Assembly: GCA_963792175.1 (NCBI GenBank)
Contig: CAWBVG010000048.1
Coordinates: 1-64,000 of the forward strand
Length of the DNA: 64,000 bases
Reading direction: 5' to 3'
Source of the DNA: CAWBVG01 sp963792175
Lineage (GTDB): Bacteria > Acidobacteriota > Vicinamibacteria > Vicinamibacterales > CAVVIG01
Shown here piece after piece: positions 40,155 through 48,448 of this stretch; the first letter of the stretch is position 1; every line of letters starts with the position of its first letter. The notes under the pieces were generated by a model. That model saw only the letters and a program-made list of their open reading frames with translations, searched no databases and had not been told where the DNA came from. The position numbers were made by a program, and so were the translations under genes.

Positions 40155-40819
40155 TCAAACGCGGGTTCGACTGTCTGCTGGCCGGCACCGGTCTCATCGT
40201 GTCGGCGCCGCTGTGGGCTCTGGTGGCGCTCGCGATCAAGCTCGAGGATCGCGGGCCGGTGCTGTACCGGCAGGATCGGGTCGGCCGGGGCGGGCGGGTG
40301 TTCAGCGCGCTCAAGTTCCGATCGATGGTGCCGGACGCCGAGGCGCGCACCGGACCGATCCAGGCGACCGAGAACGACCCACGGATCACGCGGATCGGCC
40401 GTCTGCTTCGGGCGACGGCGATGGACGAGCTCCCGCAGTTGTGGAACATCTTTTCCGGCGACATGAGCTTCGTCGGTCCGCGTCCGCTGCGGCCTGGCGA
40501 AGTCGATGCGCGCGGCGACGGTCAGCTGCTGCGGCTCGATCAGATTCCGGGCTACGAGGAGCGGCATGGCGTGCGGCCCGGGCTCACCGGGCTCACGCAG
40601 GTCTACGCGCCGCGCGACATCTCCCGCACGAGCAAGTTCCGGCTCGATCGCCTGTACTTGAAGCGCGCCGGGTTCTGGCTCGACGTGAAGTTGATACTCG
40701 TGTCGTTCTGGATCACCGGACGCGGCGAATGGGAGAAGCGGAATCGCCGGATCTCGGATCGGCTACCAGCCTTGTACGCGTACAACGTCCTCCTTATAAT
40801 GCTCCCGTCGAATGCGTGA
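40151..40819 (+). CDS. Undecaprenyl-phosphate sugar phosphotransferase (short PglC-like form)
   Basis: Initiates repeat-unit assembly by placing a sugar-1-phosphate on the lipid carrier. 222 residues, GTG start overlapping the previous stop. Only one N-terminal hydrophobic segment (CLLAGTGLIVSAPLWALVALAIK) is present, as in monotopic PglC/WcaJ-C-terminal enzymes, unlike five-helix WbaP. Signature blocks: GPVLYRQDRVGRGGRVFSALKFRSM, RITRIGRLLRATAMDELPQLWNIFSGDMSFVGPRP (with the catalytic Asp-Glu pair) and RPGLTGLTQVYA. It closes the plus-strand exopolysaccharide operon. Confidence 0.92.
   Translation: MIKRGFDCLLAGTGLIVSAPLWALVALAIKLEDRGPVLYRQDRVGRGGRVFSALKFRSMVPDAEARTGPIQATENDPRITRIGRLLRATAMDELPQLWNIFSGDMSFVGPRPLRPGEVDARGDGQLLRLDQIPGYEERHGVRPGLTGLTQVYAPRDISRTSKFRLDRLYLKRAGFWLDVKLILVSFWITGRGEWEKRNRRISDRLPALYAYNVLLIMLPSNA
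40772..40800 (+). promoter_or_regulatory. Probable sigma-70-type promoter with very short leader
   Basis: A perfect TATAAT at 40795-40800 with TTGTAC at 40772-40777, 17 bases apart, inside the end of the sugar transferase gene. Transcription would start around 40807, about 5 bases before the ATG at 40812, which has no Shine-Dalgarno. The -35 matches TTGACA in only three positions, so the call rests mainly on the -10 and spacing. Confidence 0.5.
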
Positions 40820-42000
40820 TCCGGTAGACGTCCTGATTGTGGGCGGCGGCCCGGGCGGCTTGTTCATGGCCGCACGGCTGGCCGGCCGGGGCGTCCGAAC
40901 GGTTGTCTGCGAGGAGCATGCGCGCGTCGGCGACCCGGTCCACTGCACCGGTGTGCTGTCGTCCGACAGCTTCAGCCGCTTCGATCTGCCGACCAATGCC
41001 ACGCTGAATCATTTGACCGATGTGCGCTTCGTCTCTCCGGGCGGCATCCCGGTCGACTACGCGACCCCCTCGCCGATCGCCACCGTCATCGATCGCCCGG
41101 CGTTCGATCGCGCCCTCGCCGAGCGCGCGGCAGCCGCCGGAGCGGACATCCGCTCGGGTGCGCGCGTGGTGGCGCTCGAAACCGATGCCGCCGGCGTCCG
41201 CGCGACCGTCGCCGGCGGCGCAGTCGTGCAAGCCCGCCTGGGTGTCCTGGCATGTGGGGCGCACTATGCCTTCCAGCAACGATTCGGTTTTGGCGTGCCG
41301 CGCACCTATCTCCACACGGCGCAGTGCGAGCTGCCGGCGGCCGTCATGCCGTCGGTGGAGCTGCATTTCGGCCGCGACGTGGCGCCCGGCGGGTTCGCCT
41401 GGGCCGTGCCTGTCGTGCGTCCGGACGGTTTCCATGTGCGCATCGGCGTCATGGCCGCGCGTGATGCGCCGGGCTGCTACCGCCGGATGCTCGATCGCGT
41501 CGGCGACCGCTGGGGCGTCTCGCGCCGTGAGCTTCCACCCCGCCTGAAGATTCTGCCGTTGGGCGCCATCGAGCGCACCTACGCCGATCGGCTGCTCGCG
41601 ATTGGCGACGCGGCCGGCCTCGTCAAACCGACGACCGGGGGCGGCATCCACTACAGCATCGCGAGCGCCTCGATCGCCGCCGATGTGGCGCTCGAAGGCG
41701 CTCGCGACCGATTGCCTGAAGGCGGCGTCACTGGCGACGTACGAACGGCGGTGGCGCGCCGAGCTCGAGGACGAGTTCGACGCCCAGCAGGAGCTGCGTG
41801 ACGTGGCCACCGGTCTGAGCGATCAGGCGATCGACAGCTTCTTCGAGCTTGCCCACACCGATGGGATCATGCCCATCGTGCGCGCCACGGCGCGCTTCAA
41901 CGAGCACCGTCCCCTCATTCGCGCGCTCTTCAAGCACCCGCCCGCGCGCCGCATCCTCTTCAAGATCGATCGTCGGTGGCGTGCAATCCGAGCGGGCTCC
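40812..42000 (+). CDS. FAD-dependent geranylgeranyl reductase-family oxidoreductase (one frameshift, 3' end uncertain)
   Basis: Flavoprotein of about 390 residues. N-terminal FAD motif VDVLIVGGGPGGLFMAARLAGRGVRTVVCEEH, then GDPVHCTGVLSSDSF (the C-x-G region of geranylgeranyl reductases) and DRLLAIGDAAGLVKPTTGGGIHYSI, the second FAD-binding block. After an indel near 41695 the C-terminal part continues CLKAASLATYERRWRAELEDEFDAQQELRDVA and LIRALFKHPPARRILFK. No stop occurs in any frame from there to the end of the converging O-antigen ligase, so the end is approximate. Family members saturate isoprenoid chains; a role on a polyprenyl carrier is possible. It has its own near-leaderless promoter. 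Confidence 0.75.
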
Positions 42001-42060
42001 GCGGACGCTGCTCCCCAACGCCGGAGGTGCGCCTATCCGCGATCGGGCGCGACGCGATCG

Positions 42061-43380
42061 CTACTTTCGCGGGTCGTGCAGCGCGATCGCGGCCACCACC
42101 GCGAAGAGCACGCCGTTGGCCGGCGTGCGAAGCGCCGTATCCCACACGCTCTGCACCGCGGCGGCGGCGATGCCGGCGATGGCGCCGGCCCGCACCCAGA
42201 AGATGGCGCTGCGGTCGGTCCGCAGCTGGCGGGCCAGCAACACAATCGCGGCCGCCAGCGCGAGCGCGGCCGGTACGGCGACAGGATGCCTCCCTCCGCC
42301 AGCAGCTGAAGATACTCGTCGTGCGCATGATTGAAGAAGAACTGGCGCGACGCCTGCTGGTAGACCAGCATCCCCTGCTGAAAGGCGCCGGCGCCGACGC
42401 CGGTCCAGCGGAAGTCGGTCGCCATCGCCCACGTGTCGTGCCAGATGACGCGGCGTCCCCATTCGCCGAACTCGGTCGTTTCCTGCATGCGCAGCGCGAG
42501 CGCGCCCAGGTTGGCAAAGCGGGTGGCGAACGCCGCCATCGCGATGAGTCCCGCCACGATCCAGGCGAGGCCGCGCGCCGGCGACCGGCGCGTCCGCGCC
42601 AGCAGGACGAAGACGAGCAGGCCGACCGCGCCGCCGAAGATGCCGCCACGTGACAGGGAGCCGAGCAGGCCGCCGGTCATCAGCACGGCCGCTCCGCCGA
42701 GCCACAGCTGCGTCGACGTCGACACCGGCGGCCGGCGCCGTGCCCGGCGGTCGGGATTCGTGGCGTGCGACGGCGTAGCCGATGACGAGCGGCACCGCCA
42801 TCGCCAGCCAGCACGCGAGGCTGTTGCGGTTGACGAACGGCCCGTAGGGCGATGCGCCGGCGTCGAGCGGCCGCCACGTCCAGAACAACAGCGTCGGAGC
42901 CGTGGCGCGCTGGATGGCGACGAGCACGGTCAGTCCCAGTCCGAGCCACGAGATCCCGCGCGTGGTCAGTCTGACGCCCCCGCCCGCAAAGATGGCGCGG
43001 GCGCACCAGAACAGGCCGATGTACGCGGCTCCCAGCGCCAGGGCCCACGCCGTCGCATTCGGATCCAGCGACAGCGGATGTGACGCCGGCGACACGGCCT
43101 CGAGGCGAACGGCCGACTCCACGTCGATCGCATGCGGCGACAGCGCCGCCCACAGCCATGCAGGCAGTGGAATCAGCTGAGCGGCGACCACCGCGAGACA
43201 CGCGATGAGCGCCCAGTCGAGCAACGCCCCCGACCCACGGCCGATCCTCGGCCGCTCGGACACCAGCAGCACGAGGACTCCCGCGCACAGCGGTACGATC
43301 GTCCAGCGATACGCGCCTGCGAACGCGACCAGGGTCCAGCCGATGAGAAGAAGGAGGGTGAAGGCTGCGGCCGAACTATC
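42061..43380 (-). CDS. O-antigen ligase family membrane protein (two frameshifts, start uncertain)
   Basis: Polytopic membrane protein with a Wzy_C domain, probably polymerising glycan or transferring it to its final acceptor. Hydrophobic segments run from the very beginning (AAAFTLLLLIGWTLVAFAGAYRWTIVPLC) to the C-terminus. The central block includes WRPLDAGASPYGPFVNRNSLACWLAMAVPLVIGYA and, after a break near 42740, LGSLSRGGIFGGAVGLLVFV and FNHAHDEYLQLLAEGGIL, the Wzy_C signature. A second break near 42280 precedes VQSVWDTALRTPANGVLFAVVAAIALHDPRK. No ATG/GTG precedes the first helix; the first listed GTG is at 43272, so I extend to the end of the kinase gene. Confidence 0.72.
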   Translation of the reverse strand, partial: DSSAAAFTLLLLIGWTLVAFAGAYRWTIVPLCAGVLVLLVSERPRIGRGSGALLDWALIACLAVVAAQLIPLPAWLWAALSPHAIDVESAVRLEAVSPASHPLSLDPNATAWALALGAAYIGLFWCARAIFAGGGVRLTTRGISWLGLGLTVLVAIQRATAPTLLFWTWRPLDAGASPYGPFVNRNSLACWLAMAVPLVIGYAVARHESRPPGTAPAAGVDVDAAVARRSGRADDRRPARLPVTWRHLRRRGRPARLRPAGADAPVAGARPRLDRGGTHRDGGVRHPLCQPGRARAAHAGNDRVRRMGTPRHLARHVGDGDRLPLDRRRRRRLSAGDAGLPAGVAPVLLQSCARRVSSAAGGGRHPVAVPAALALAAAIVLLARQLRTDRSAIFWVRAGAIAGIAAAAVQSVWDTALRTPANGVLFAVVAAIALHDPRK

Positions 43381-45649
43381 AGAGCGCCGCTTCGGCGTAA
43401 TAGTTCTTGTACTGATGGCCGTAATACCGCGAATAGTCGTACTTGTTCTTGTCGAAATCGACCTTGTTCAGCACCACCGCCGCATAGCGCGGCCGGCTCT
43501 GCATCACGGTGTCGATCGCGCGCTCCGCGAGACGGCGGCGCGTCATTTCGGCGCCGATCACGAACGTGACGCCATTCACCATCGGCGCCAGGATGACGGC
43601 GTCGGTCACGGCGAGAACCGGTGGCGTATCGATGATGATCCAGTCGAACGGCCCGTGCGCGAGGTTGGTGAGCAGCGTCTTCATGCGCTCCGACGAGAGC
43701 AGCTCGGACGGATTCGGCGGCATGCGGCCGGCGGTGATCGCCAGAAGGTTGGGATCGACGGTCCGCTGAATGACGTCGCGCACGCGCGCCTGACCGATGA
43801 GCACCTGCGAGAGGCCGCGCTCGTTGGTCAATCGGAGCGGCCGGTGCAACCCGGGCCGCCGCATGTCGGCGTCGATCAGCAGCACGCGTGAGCCGCCGTA
43901 CGCCAGCGCCATCGCGATGTTCGCCGCCGTCGTCGTCTTGCCTTCGAGTGGCTGCGCGCTGGTGACGATGAAGATCTTCGTGCCCTCGCTCGGATACTTG
44001 GACAACAGTGACGTCCGCAGCGCGCGGAACGATTCCCCGAAGTCGTGCGGCACGTGCGAGGACGCCAGCAGCGGGTGCTTGTCTCCGCGAACCGACGGGA
44101 TGAGGCCGAGGAACGGCAGCTTCAGGCGGCGCGTCACGTCCTCCGGCGTCTTGATCGTGTCGTTCATGTAGTCGAGGCCGAGGGCCACCGCGATCGACAG
44201 CACGAGTCCGACGACGATGGAAATCAGCCACGTCCGGCGTCCGCCGGGTGTCACCGGAGCCTTTGGGATTTCCGCGTGGTCGATGACGCGGACGTTGTTC
44301 GTGCGGCTGTTCGCGGAGACGCGCAGCTCCTTTTCCCGGGTCAGCAGCGACTGGTACACCTCGCGGTTGCTCTTCGCCTCGCGCTCCATCACGCCGTAGC
44401 CAATCCCTTTTCGGTTCAGAACGGTCGCTTCGGCCTTCGCGCCTTCGAGGTTCTGCGACAGCGAGCGCTCCTCGATGATCGCCGCTTCGTATTCGTTCCG
44501 CACCGACTGCACGGCGCCGCTGACCGCGAGGTCGTACTGCCGCTGCGCGTCGGCGAGGGCGGTATTGACCTGGACGACCTGCGGGTGCTTTTCGCCGTAC
44601 CGATCCAGCAGCTTCACCTTCTCGGCCTGGAGCGACGCGAGCTTCGACTTGGCGTTCTGAACGCTCGGGTTCTGGCCGACGACCGGTATGGCGTCGGGCG
44701 CGGTGCCTGACGCGATCGATTTCACCTGGCTGTACAGCGATTCCTTCTGGGCGCGTGCCGTGCGGGCCCGCGTGGCGGCGTCGTTCAGCTGGTTGAGCCG
44801 CGACAGGACGATGTTCTGCTTCTCGTCCAGAGACAGCGCGTTTTCCCGCTCGCGGTACTGCGCGAGCGCGCGCTCGCTGTCCTCGACCTTCTGCTGCTGG
44901 CCGGCGAGCTCCCGCTCGAGCCAGTCGAGCATGCCCTGCGTCGACTGGAGCTTGATCTGCAGGTTCTGATCGACGTACTCGTCGGCGAGTGCGTTGGCGG
45001 CGGTCGCCGCGAACCTCGGGTTCTGCGCCGTGAACGTGACATCGACGAGGTGGCTGCCGCGGACCGGGAGGACTTCGACGCGTCCGATGAACGAGCTGAC
45101 GAGACTCGACTCGTCCGACGACTCATCGGCTTTGGGCGGCTCCGGCGCAGCCGCCGGCGTCGGCCGGACGAGCGCGATCAGCCGCCCTTCGAGGCCATGG
45201 AGAAGGGTGACCGGCGTGGGCGGCGGCGATGCCGTGCCGTTGAATTCCGGTACCGTGTCGAGGTGCAGCTTCCTGACCACCCGCCGCGTGAGATCGCGCC
45301 CCTTGAGGATCTTGTGCTGCGTCGAAAAATACGGCTCCGGATCCTCATAGTAGGTGTTCAGGTCGTTCGCCAGGCCGGGCACCGCCGTCGAGCGTTCGTC
45401 GTTGATCTCGAGACGCGCCATCGCCTGATACATCTGGATGGTCGTGTAGCTCTGGATGATCATCGCCGCGCTCGACAGGATGAACACCGTCACGCACAGC
45501 CGCCGGTAGCGGTAAAGCACTGCGAGCCGATCGAGGAGGTGCACCTCGTTCTCGGGCACGAAATGCGTGCCGGCGCCCGCCGCAGAGGATGATGGCGAAG
45601 TCGATGTCGGTTGACGCGGCGGGGCCGGCGGCGGCGTAGGCTCTGGCAT
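43379..45649 (-). CDS. Polysaccharide biosynthesis tyrosine autokinase (Wzc-like, with chain-length domain)
   Basis: Intact 756-residue inner-membrane protein controlling polymer length and export with the Wza-type protein. After a Pro-rich N-tail, a Wzz domain with a first helix (CVTVFILSSAAMIIQSYTTI), a periplasmic coiled-coil region (residues about 230-430) and a second helix (WLISIVVGLVLSIAVALGLDY). The cytoplasmic BY-kinase has Walker A SAQPLEGKTTTAANIA, Walker A' VLLIDADMRRP and Walker B WIIIDTPPVL. The tail carries a cluster of seven tyrosines in the last 20 residues, the expected autophosphorylation site. Followed by the O-antigen ligase. Confidence 0.93.
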   Translation of the reverse strand: MPEPTPPPAPPRQPTSTSPSSSAAGAGTHFVPENEVHLLDRLAVLYRYRRLCVTVFILSSAAMIIQSYTTIQMYQAMARLEINDERSTAVPGLANDLNTYYEDPEPYFSTQHKILKGRDLTRRVVRKLHLDTVPEFNGTASPPPTPVTLLHGLEGRLIALVRPTPAAAPEPPKADESSDESSLVSSFIGRVEVLPVRGSHLVDVTFTAQNPRFAATAANALADEYVDQNLQIKLQSTQGMLDWLERELAGQQQKVEDSERALAQYRERENALSLDEKQNIVLSRLNQLNDAATRARTARAQKESLYSQVKSIASGTAPDAIPVVGQNPSVQNAKSKLASLQAEKVKLLDRYGEKHPQVVQVNTALADAQRQYDLAVSGAVQSVRNEYEAAIIEERSLSQNLEGAKAEATVLNRKGIGYGVMEREAKSNREVYQSLLTREKELRVSANSRTNNVRVIDHAEIPKAPVTPGGRRTWLISIVVGLVLSIAVALGLDYMNDTIKTPEDVTRRLKLPFLGLIPSVRGDKHPLLASSHVPHDFGESFRALRTSLLSKYPSEGTKIFIVTSAQPLEGKTTTAANIAMALAYGGSRVLLIDADMRRPGLHRPLRLTNERGLSQVLIGQARVRDVIQRTVDPNLLAITAGRMPPNPSELLSSERMKTLLTNLAHGPFDWIIIDTPPVLAVTDAVILAPMVNGVTFVIGAEMTRRRLAERAIDTVMQSRPRYAAVVLNKVDFDKNKYDYSRYYGHQYKNYYAEAAL

Positions 45650-45652
45650 GGG

Positions 45653-46186
45653 CTATCGATTCGGACTGACGGGCGCCGTCGGCACGACTGCCGCGATTCC
45701 CGTCGCCGCCGCCTGCGTCGCCAGCATGGCCGCCGAGGGCGCGATGGCACTGCTCAATAACCCGGCAAACGGCGTCATACGGGACGGCAGCTTGACGACC
45801 GCCGACACCGCGTCGCCGGCGTTGACGTTGAGAATCTGGCTGGCGGCGAGCACCCTCTGGTTCTGACCAAGCAACTCGACGATGTAGGTGCCAGGATCCA
45901 CGACCTTGAACTCGAACATGCCGGACTTGTCGGTGAGCTGGGTTTCGATGACGCGTCCGAAGTGCGCATCGCGCAGCCGCACGAGCATGTCCGGCAGCGG
46001 GCCGTTGGCCGAGTTGAGGGCGTTGCCTTGAATGACCGTCAGCACGTTCGACCGGGCACCCGCGGCTCGCGGCACGACGCTTTTCGCGCCCGGGCGGGTG
46101 CCGACTGTCGCGGACTGCTGCCCGGCAACGGACCAGGAACCGGCCGCCACGAAAAGGGCAGTAGCTGCGGCTAACGTGCGAGACAT
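45653..46186 (-). CDS. Secreted protein with carboxypeptidase-regulatory/Cna-B-like domain
   Basis: 177 residues. A signal peptide (MSRTLAAATALFVAAGSWS, cleavage after VAG) is followed by an Ig-like beta domain of about 80 residues: QGNALNSANGPLPDMLVRLRD, QLTDKSGMFEFKVVDPGTYIVELLG, QNQRVLAASQILNVNAGDAV. The tail is Ala-rich. A strong ribosome site (GGGGGA) precedes the ATG at 46186. It lies 3 bases upstream of the kinase gene and so probably leads that operon. Function in the cell surface is unknown; such domains bind or stabilise surface structures. Confidence 0.78.
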   Translation of the reverse strand: MSRTLAAATALFVAAGSWSVAGQQSATVGTRPGAKSVVPRAAGARSNVLTVIQGNALNSANGPLPDMLVRLRDAHFGRVIETQLTDKSGMFEFKVVDPGTYIVELLGQNQRVLAASQILNVNAGDAVSAVVKLPSRMTPFAGLLSSAIAPSAAMLATQAAATGIAAVVPTAPVSPNR

Positions 46187-46480
46187 ATGATCCCCCGTCT
46201 TATCGGCCGAATTACTGGCATCCGTAAGCCAGTCTCAGAATGACTTTATATGACAATATAGTACTATAAGACGGCTATCCTGAGGAACCACTTGATTGGC
46301 CGTCACGGGCTGAGGAAGCCGCGACGAAACGGCGACGGTGACGTTAACCTATTGATCAGCAGACGCTTGCGCTGATTCTGACAGGAGCAGAGTGGTGGGA
46401 GAGCGAGCCGCATTCCGTCCGGACCGCACGCGCCGCGTCGGTTTCCCGGCCAAGCCGGTCACGGCGGGTCCTGCGGGGTG
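46187..46480. promoter_or_regulatory. AT-rich divergent intergenic region with palindromes
   Basis: About 290 bases without a gene. The stretch 46241-46268 is strikingly AT-rich for this genome and holds the 12-base perfect palindrome TATAGTACTATA (46257-46268). Nearer the secreted-protein gene, CTGGC (46215-46219) and GCCAG (46228-46232) form a small hairpin. On the minus strand TTGTCA (46251-46256) and TATAAA lie close together but not at a standard spacing. It very likely contains the promoter of the 46186 gene; exact elements are not certain. Confidence 0.45.
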
Positions 46481-47537
46481 ATGCCGTGGCGCCCCGCGCT
46501 GGTCATCGCGGCCGCGGCCGCCGCTCTCGTGCCGCTGCCTGCGGCGTTGGTCGAACGTGTGTATTCGAGGCGGCTGTATCTCGGGTTACAACCGCTGCTC
46601 ACGTCGCTGTCGAACCTCGCGACGTTTGCCCTGTTCGACGTCTTCGTTCTCGCGGTCGCGCTGTCGTGGATAGTCCTGTCGGCGCGCGATCTCAGGACTG
46701 TGAAGGGGCGCCTTCGCGCGGGGGTCGTCATCCTCTGGCGCACGATCGTGTGGGTTGCGGCGCTGTACCTGGTCTTCCTTTGCACGTGGGGTTTGAATTA
46801 CCGGCGCGTCCGGCTCGCGGAGGTCCTCGGGTTGGATGCGGCGCGGGTGACCGCGCCCGCGGTAAAGGACGCCGCACTTGTCGCCGCGGGCCGGCTGAAC
46901 GATTTGTACGGCCGTGCCCATGACGCCCGCGTGCCCCCCGCTGCTGCCATCGATCAGCCACTGGCCGCGGCTCTCGAGCGGGCGCTCGCCGACACCGGCC
47001 GTCCGCAGACCGTGGTTCCGGGACGACCCAAGACAACGATCATCGACTGGTACTTCCGACGTATCGCCGTCGACGGGATGACCGATCCGTTCTTTCTCGA
47101 GATTCTCGTGTCGAGCGATCTCCTGCCGTTCGAGCGGCCGTTCGTGACGGCGCACGAATGGAGTCATCTTGCCGGCGTGGCGGACGAAGGCGAGGCCAAC
47201 TTCGTGGGATGGCTGGCGTGCATGCGCGGGTCGCCCGCCGCTCAGTACCAGCGGGTGGTTGTTCATGTACAGCGAGCTCGTGCCGGTGTCGAGCCGCGCG
47301 GACCGCGCCGCGATCGCGGCCGCGCTGGCCGCCGGTCCGCGGGAGGATCTGCAGGCGATCCGCGATCGGGTGGCGCGTCACGTGAGCCCGCGTCTGTCGG
47401 CGGCCGGCTGGCGCGTCTACGATTCCTACCTGAAGGCGAATCGGGTCGAGTCCGGCGCCGCCAGCTACGGCGAGGTCGTGCGACTGGCGCTCGGCGCGCG
47501 CCTCGCGTCGGGCGGGTCGCCGTTCGACGTGAAGTAA
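46481..47537 (+). CDS. DUF3810 domain-containing membrane protein (putative zinc peptidase; one frameshift)
   Basis: About 350 residues. Three hydrophobic segments lie in the first 105 residues (ALVIAAAAAALVPLPAAL, LATFALFDVFVLAVALSWIVL, TIVWVAALYLVFLCTWGLNY). The GLNYRR and later FVTAHEWSHLAGVADEGEANFVGWLAC are the DUF3810 hallmarks; HEWSH with a downstream Glu looks like a zinc metallopeptidase site. An indel near 47250 shifts the frame, after which GWLFMYSELVPVSSRADRAAI through DSYLKANRVESGAASYGEVV completes the family pattern and ends at the stop at 47535-47537. Biological substrate unknown. Confidence 0.8.
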
Positions 47538-47558
47538 GGCCACGAGCGTGCCCGCAGC

Positions 47559-47624
47559 CGGTGCCCGGCACCGATCCCGGCACCGATCCCGGCACCGATC
47601 CCGGCACCGAATCCCGGCACCGAT
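47559..47624. repeat. Tandem 12-base repeat (CCCGGCACCGAT) between convergent genes
   Basis: Five direct copies of CCCGGCACCGAT, one with an extra A, starting at 47564. The first overlaps a perfect 7-base inverted repeat (CGGTGCC-C-GGCACCG, 47559-47573). It separates the convergent DUF3810 and truA genes (stops at 47537 and 47641), so it could act as a bidirectional terminator or simply be a microsatellite. Confidence 0.8.
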
Positions 47625-47640
47625 GCCCGTGTCGACCCCT

Positions 47641-48406
47641 CTACGGCAGCGGGGTCGCCGCGCGCACGGGCTCGTCGCGCTGGTCGCCTTTGTAATACAC
47701 GCGCTCGAGAAACAACCCCGACGGCGGAGCGGTGTATCGGGCAGGATCCTCCGGCGGCGCCCCGCCCCGGCCGACTTCGACCAGGAAACCGACCATGCGC
47801 CGGACCATCTTCCACAGAAAATGCGATCCCTCGACCGCGACCAGCACGAGTGCCCCGTCCTCGACGATCTCGACCCGATCGACCAGCACCAGCGTCGATG
47901 GCGGCGGTTCGTCGCCGTCGTCGTCGAGGCGCACTCGCCGCGAAGGCCTTGAAGTCGCGCATGCCCACGAACCTGACGGCGGCCTCCCGCATTCTGCCGA
48001 CGTCGATCGGCTCACGAACCCACCACACGAACGTCTTCGCGAACGCGGTGCGTCGGCAGGCGATCTGATAGAGATACCGGCGCGCCACGGCGTCGTGGCG
48101 CGCATGAAATCGGTGCGGTACGACAGTCGCCGCCAGGATGTTGATGTCCGCCGGCAGTTCGTCGTTCAGGCGCCGCCGGAGCGTCTCGGCCGGCAACGAC
48201 GTGCTGACGTCGAGGTGCGCCACCTGCGCCAGCGCGTGGACGCCGGCATCGGTGCGGCCCGCGCCGTAAAGCTCGAAGTCCTTCCGGCCGGTGACACTTC
48301 GCGCCGCGCGATCGATTTCGCCCTGAACCGTTCTCGCGTTCTTCTGGATTTGCCAGCCGCTGTAACGCGTGCCGGCGTACTCGATGGTCAGCTTGAAGCG
48401 GGGCAC
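47641..48406 (-). CDS. truA: tRNA pseudouridine(38-40) synthase TruA (one frameshift)
   Basis: Converts U38-40 in tRNA anticodon stems to pseudouridine. About 255 residues. N-terminal PRFKLTIEYAGTRYSGWQIQKNARTVQGEI and the catalytic-Asp motif GAGRTDAGVHALAQVAHLD are clear, as are RRYLYQIACRRTAF and, after an indel near 47950, VAVEGSHFLWKMVRRMVGFLVEVGRG and PPSGLFLERVYYKGD, the conserved C-terminal blocks. Because truA is a conserved housekeeping gene, its broken frame is good evidence that indels in this window are technical rather than biological. Confidence 0.9.
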
Positions 48407-48429
48407 TGCGCCATTCTAGCGGTCAGGTG

Positions 48430-48448
48430 GGTCAGGTGGTACCTGACC
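48430..48448 (-). terminator. Hairpin at the end of the permease gene
   Basis: GGTCAGGT (48430-48437) and ACCTGACC (48441-48448) form an 8-base stem with a 3-base loop that overlaps the permease stop codon and lies about 24 bases before truA. A further copy of GGTCAGGTG is beside it. No T tract follows, so a terminator role is tentative. Confidence 0.35.

Noticed and set aside
46257..46268. TATAGTACTATA palindrome as a phage or transposon attachment site
   Set aside because: No integrase, transposase or flanking duplication is present; an AT-rich promoter element is simpler.
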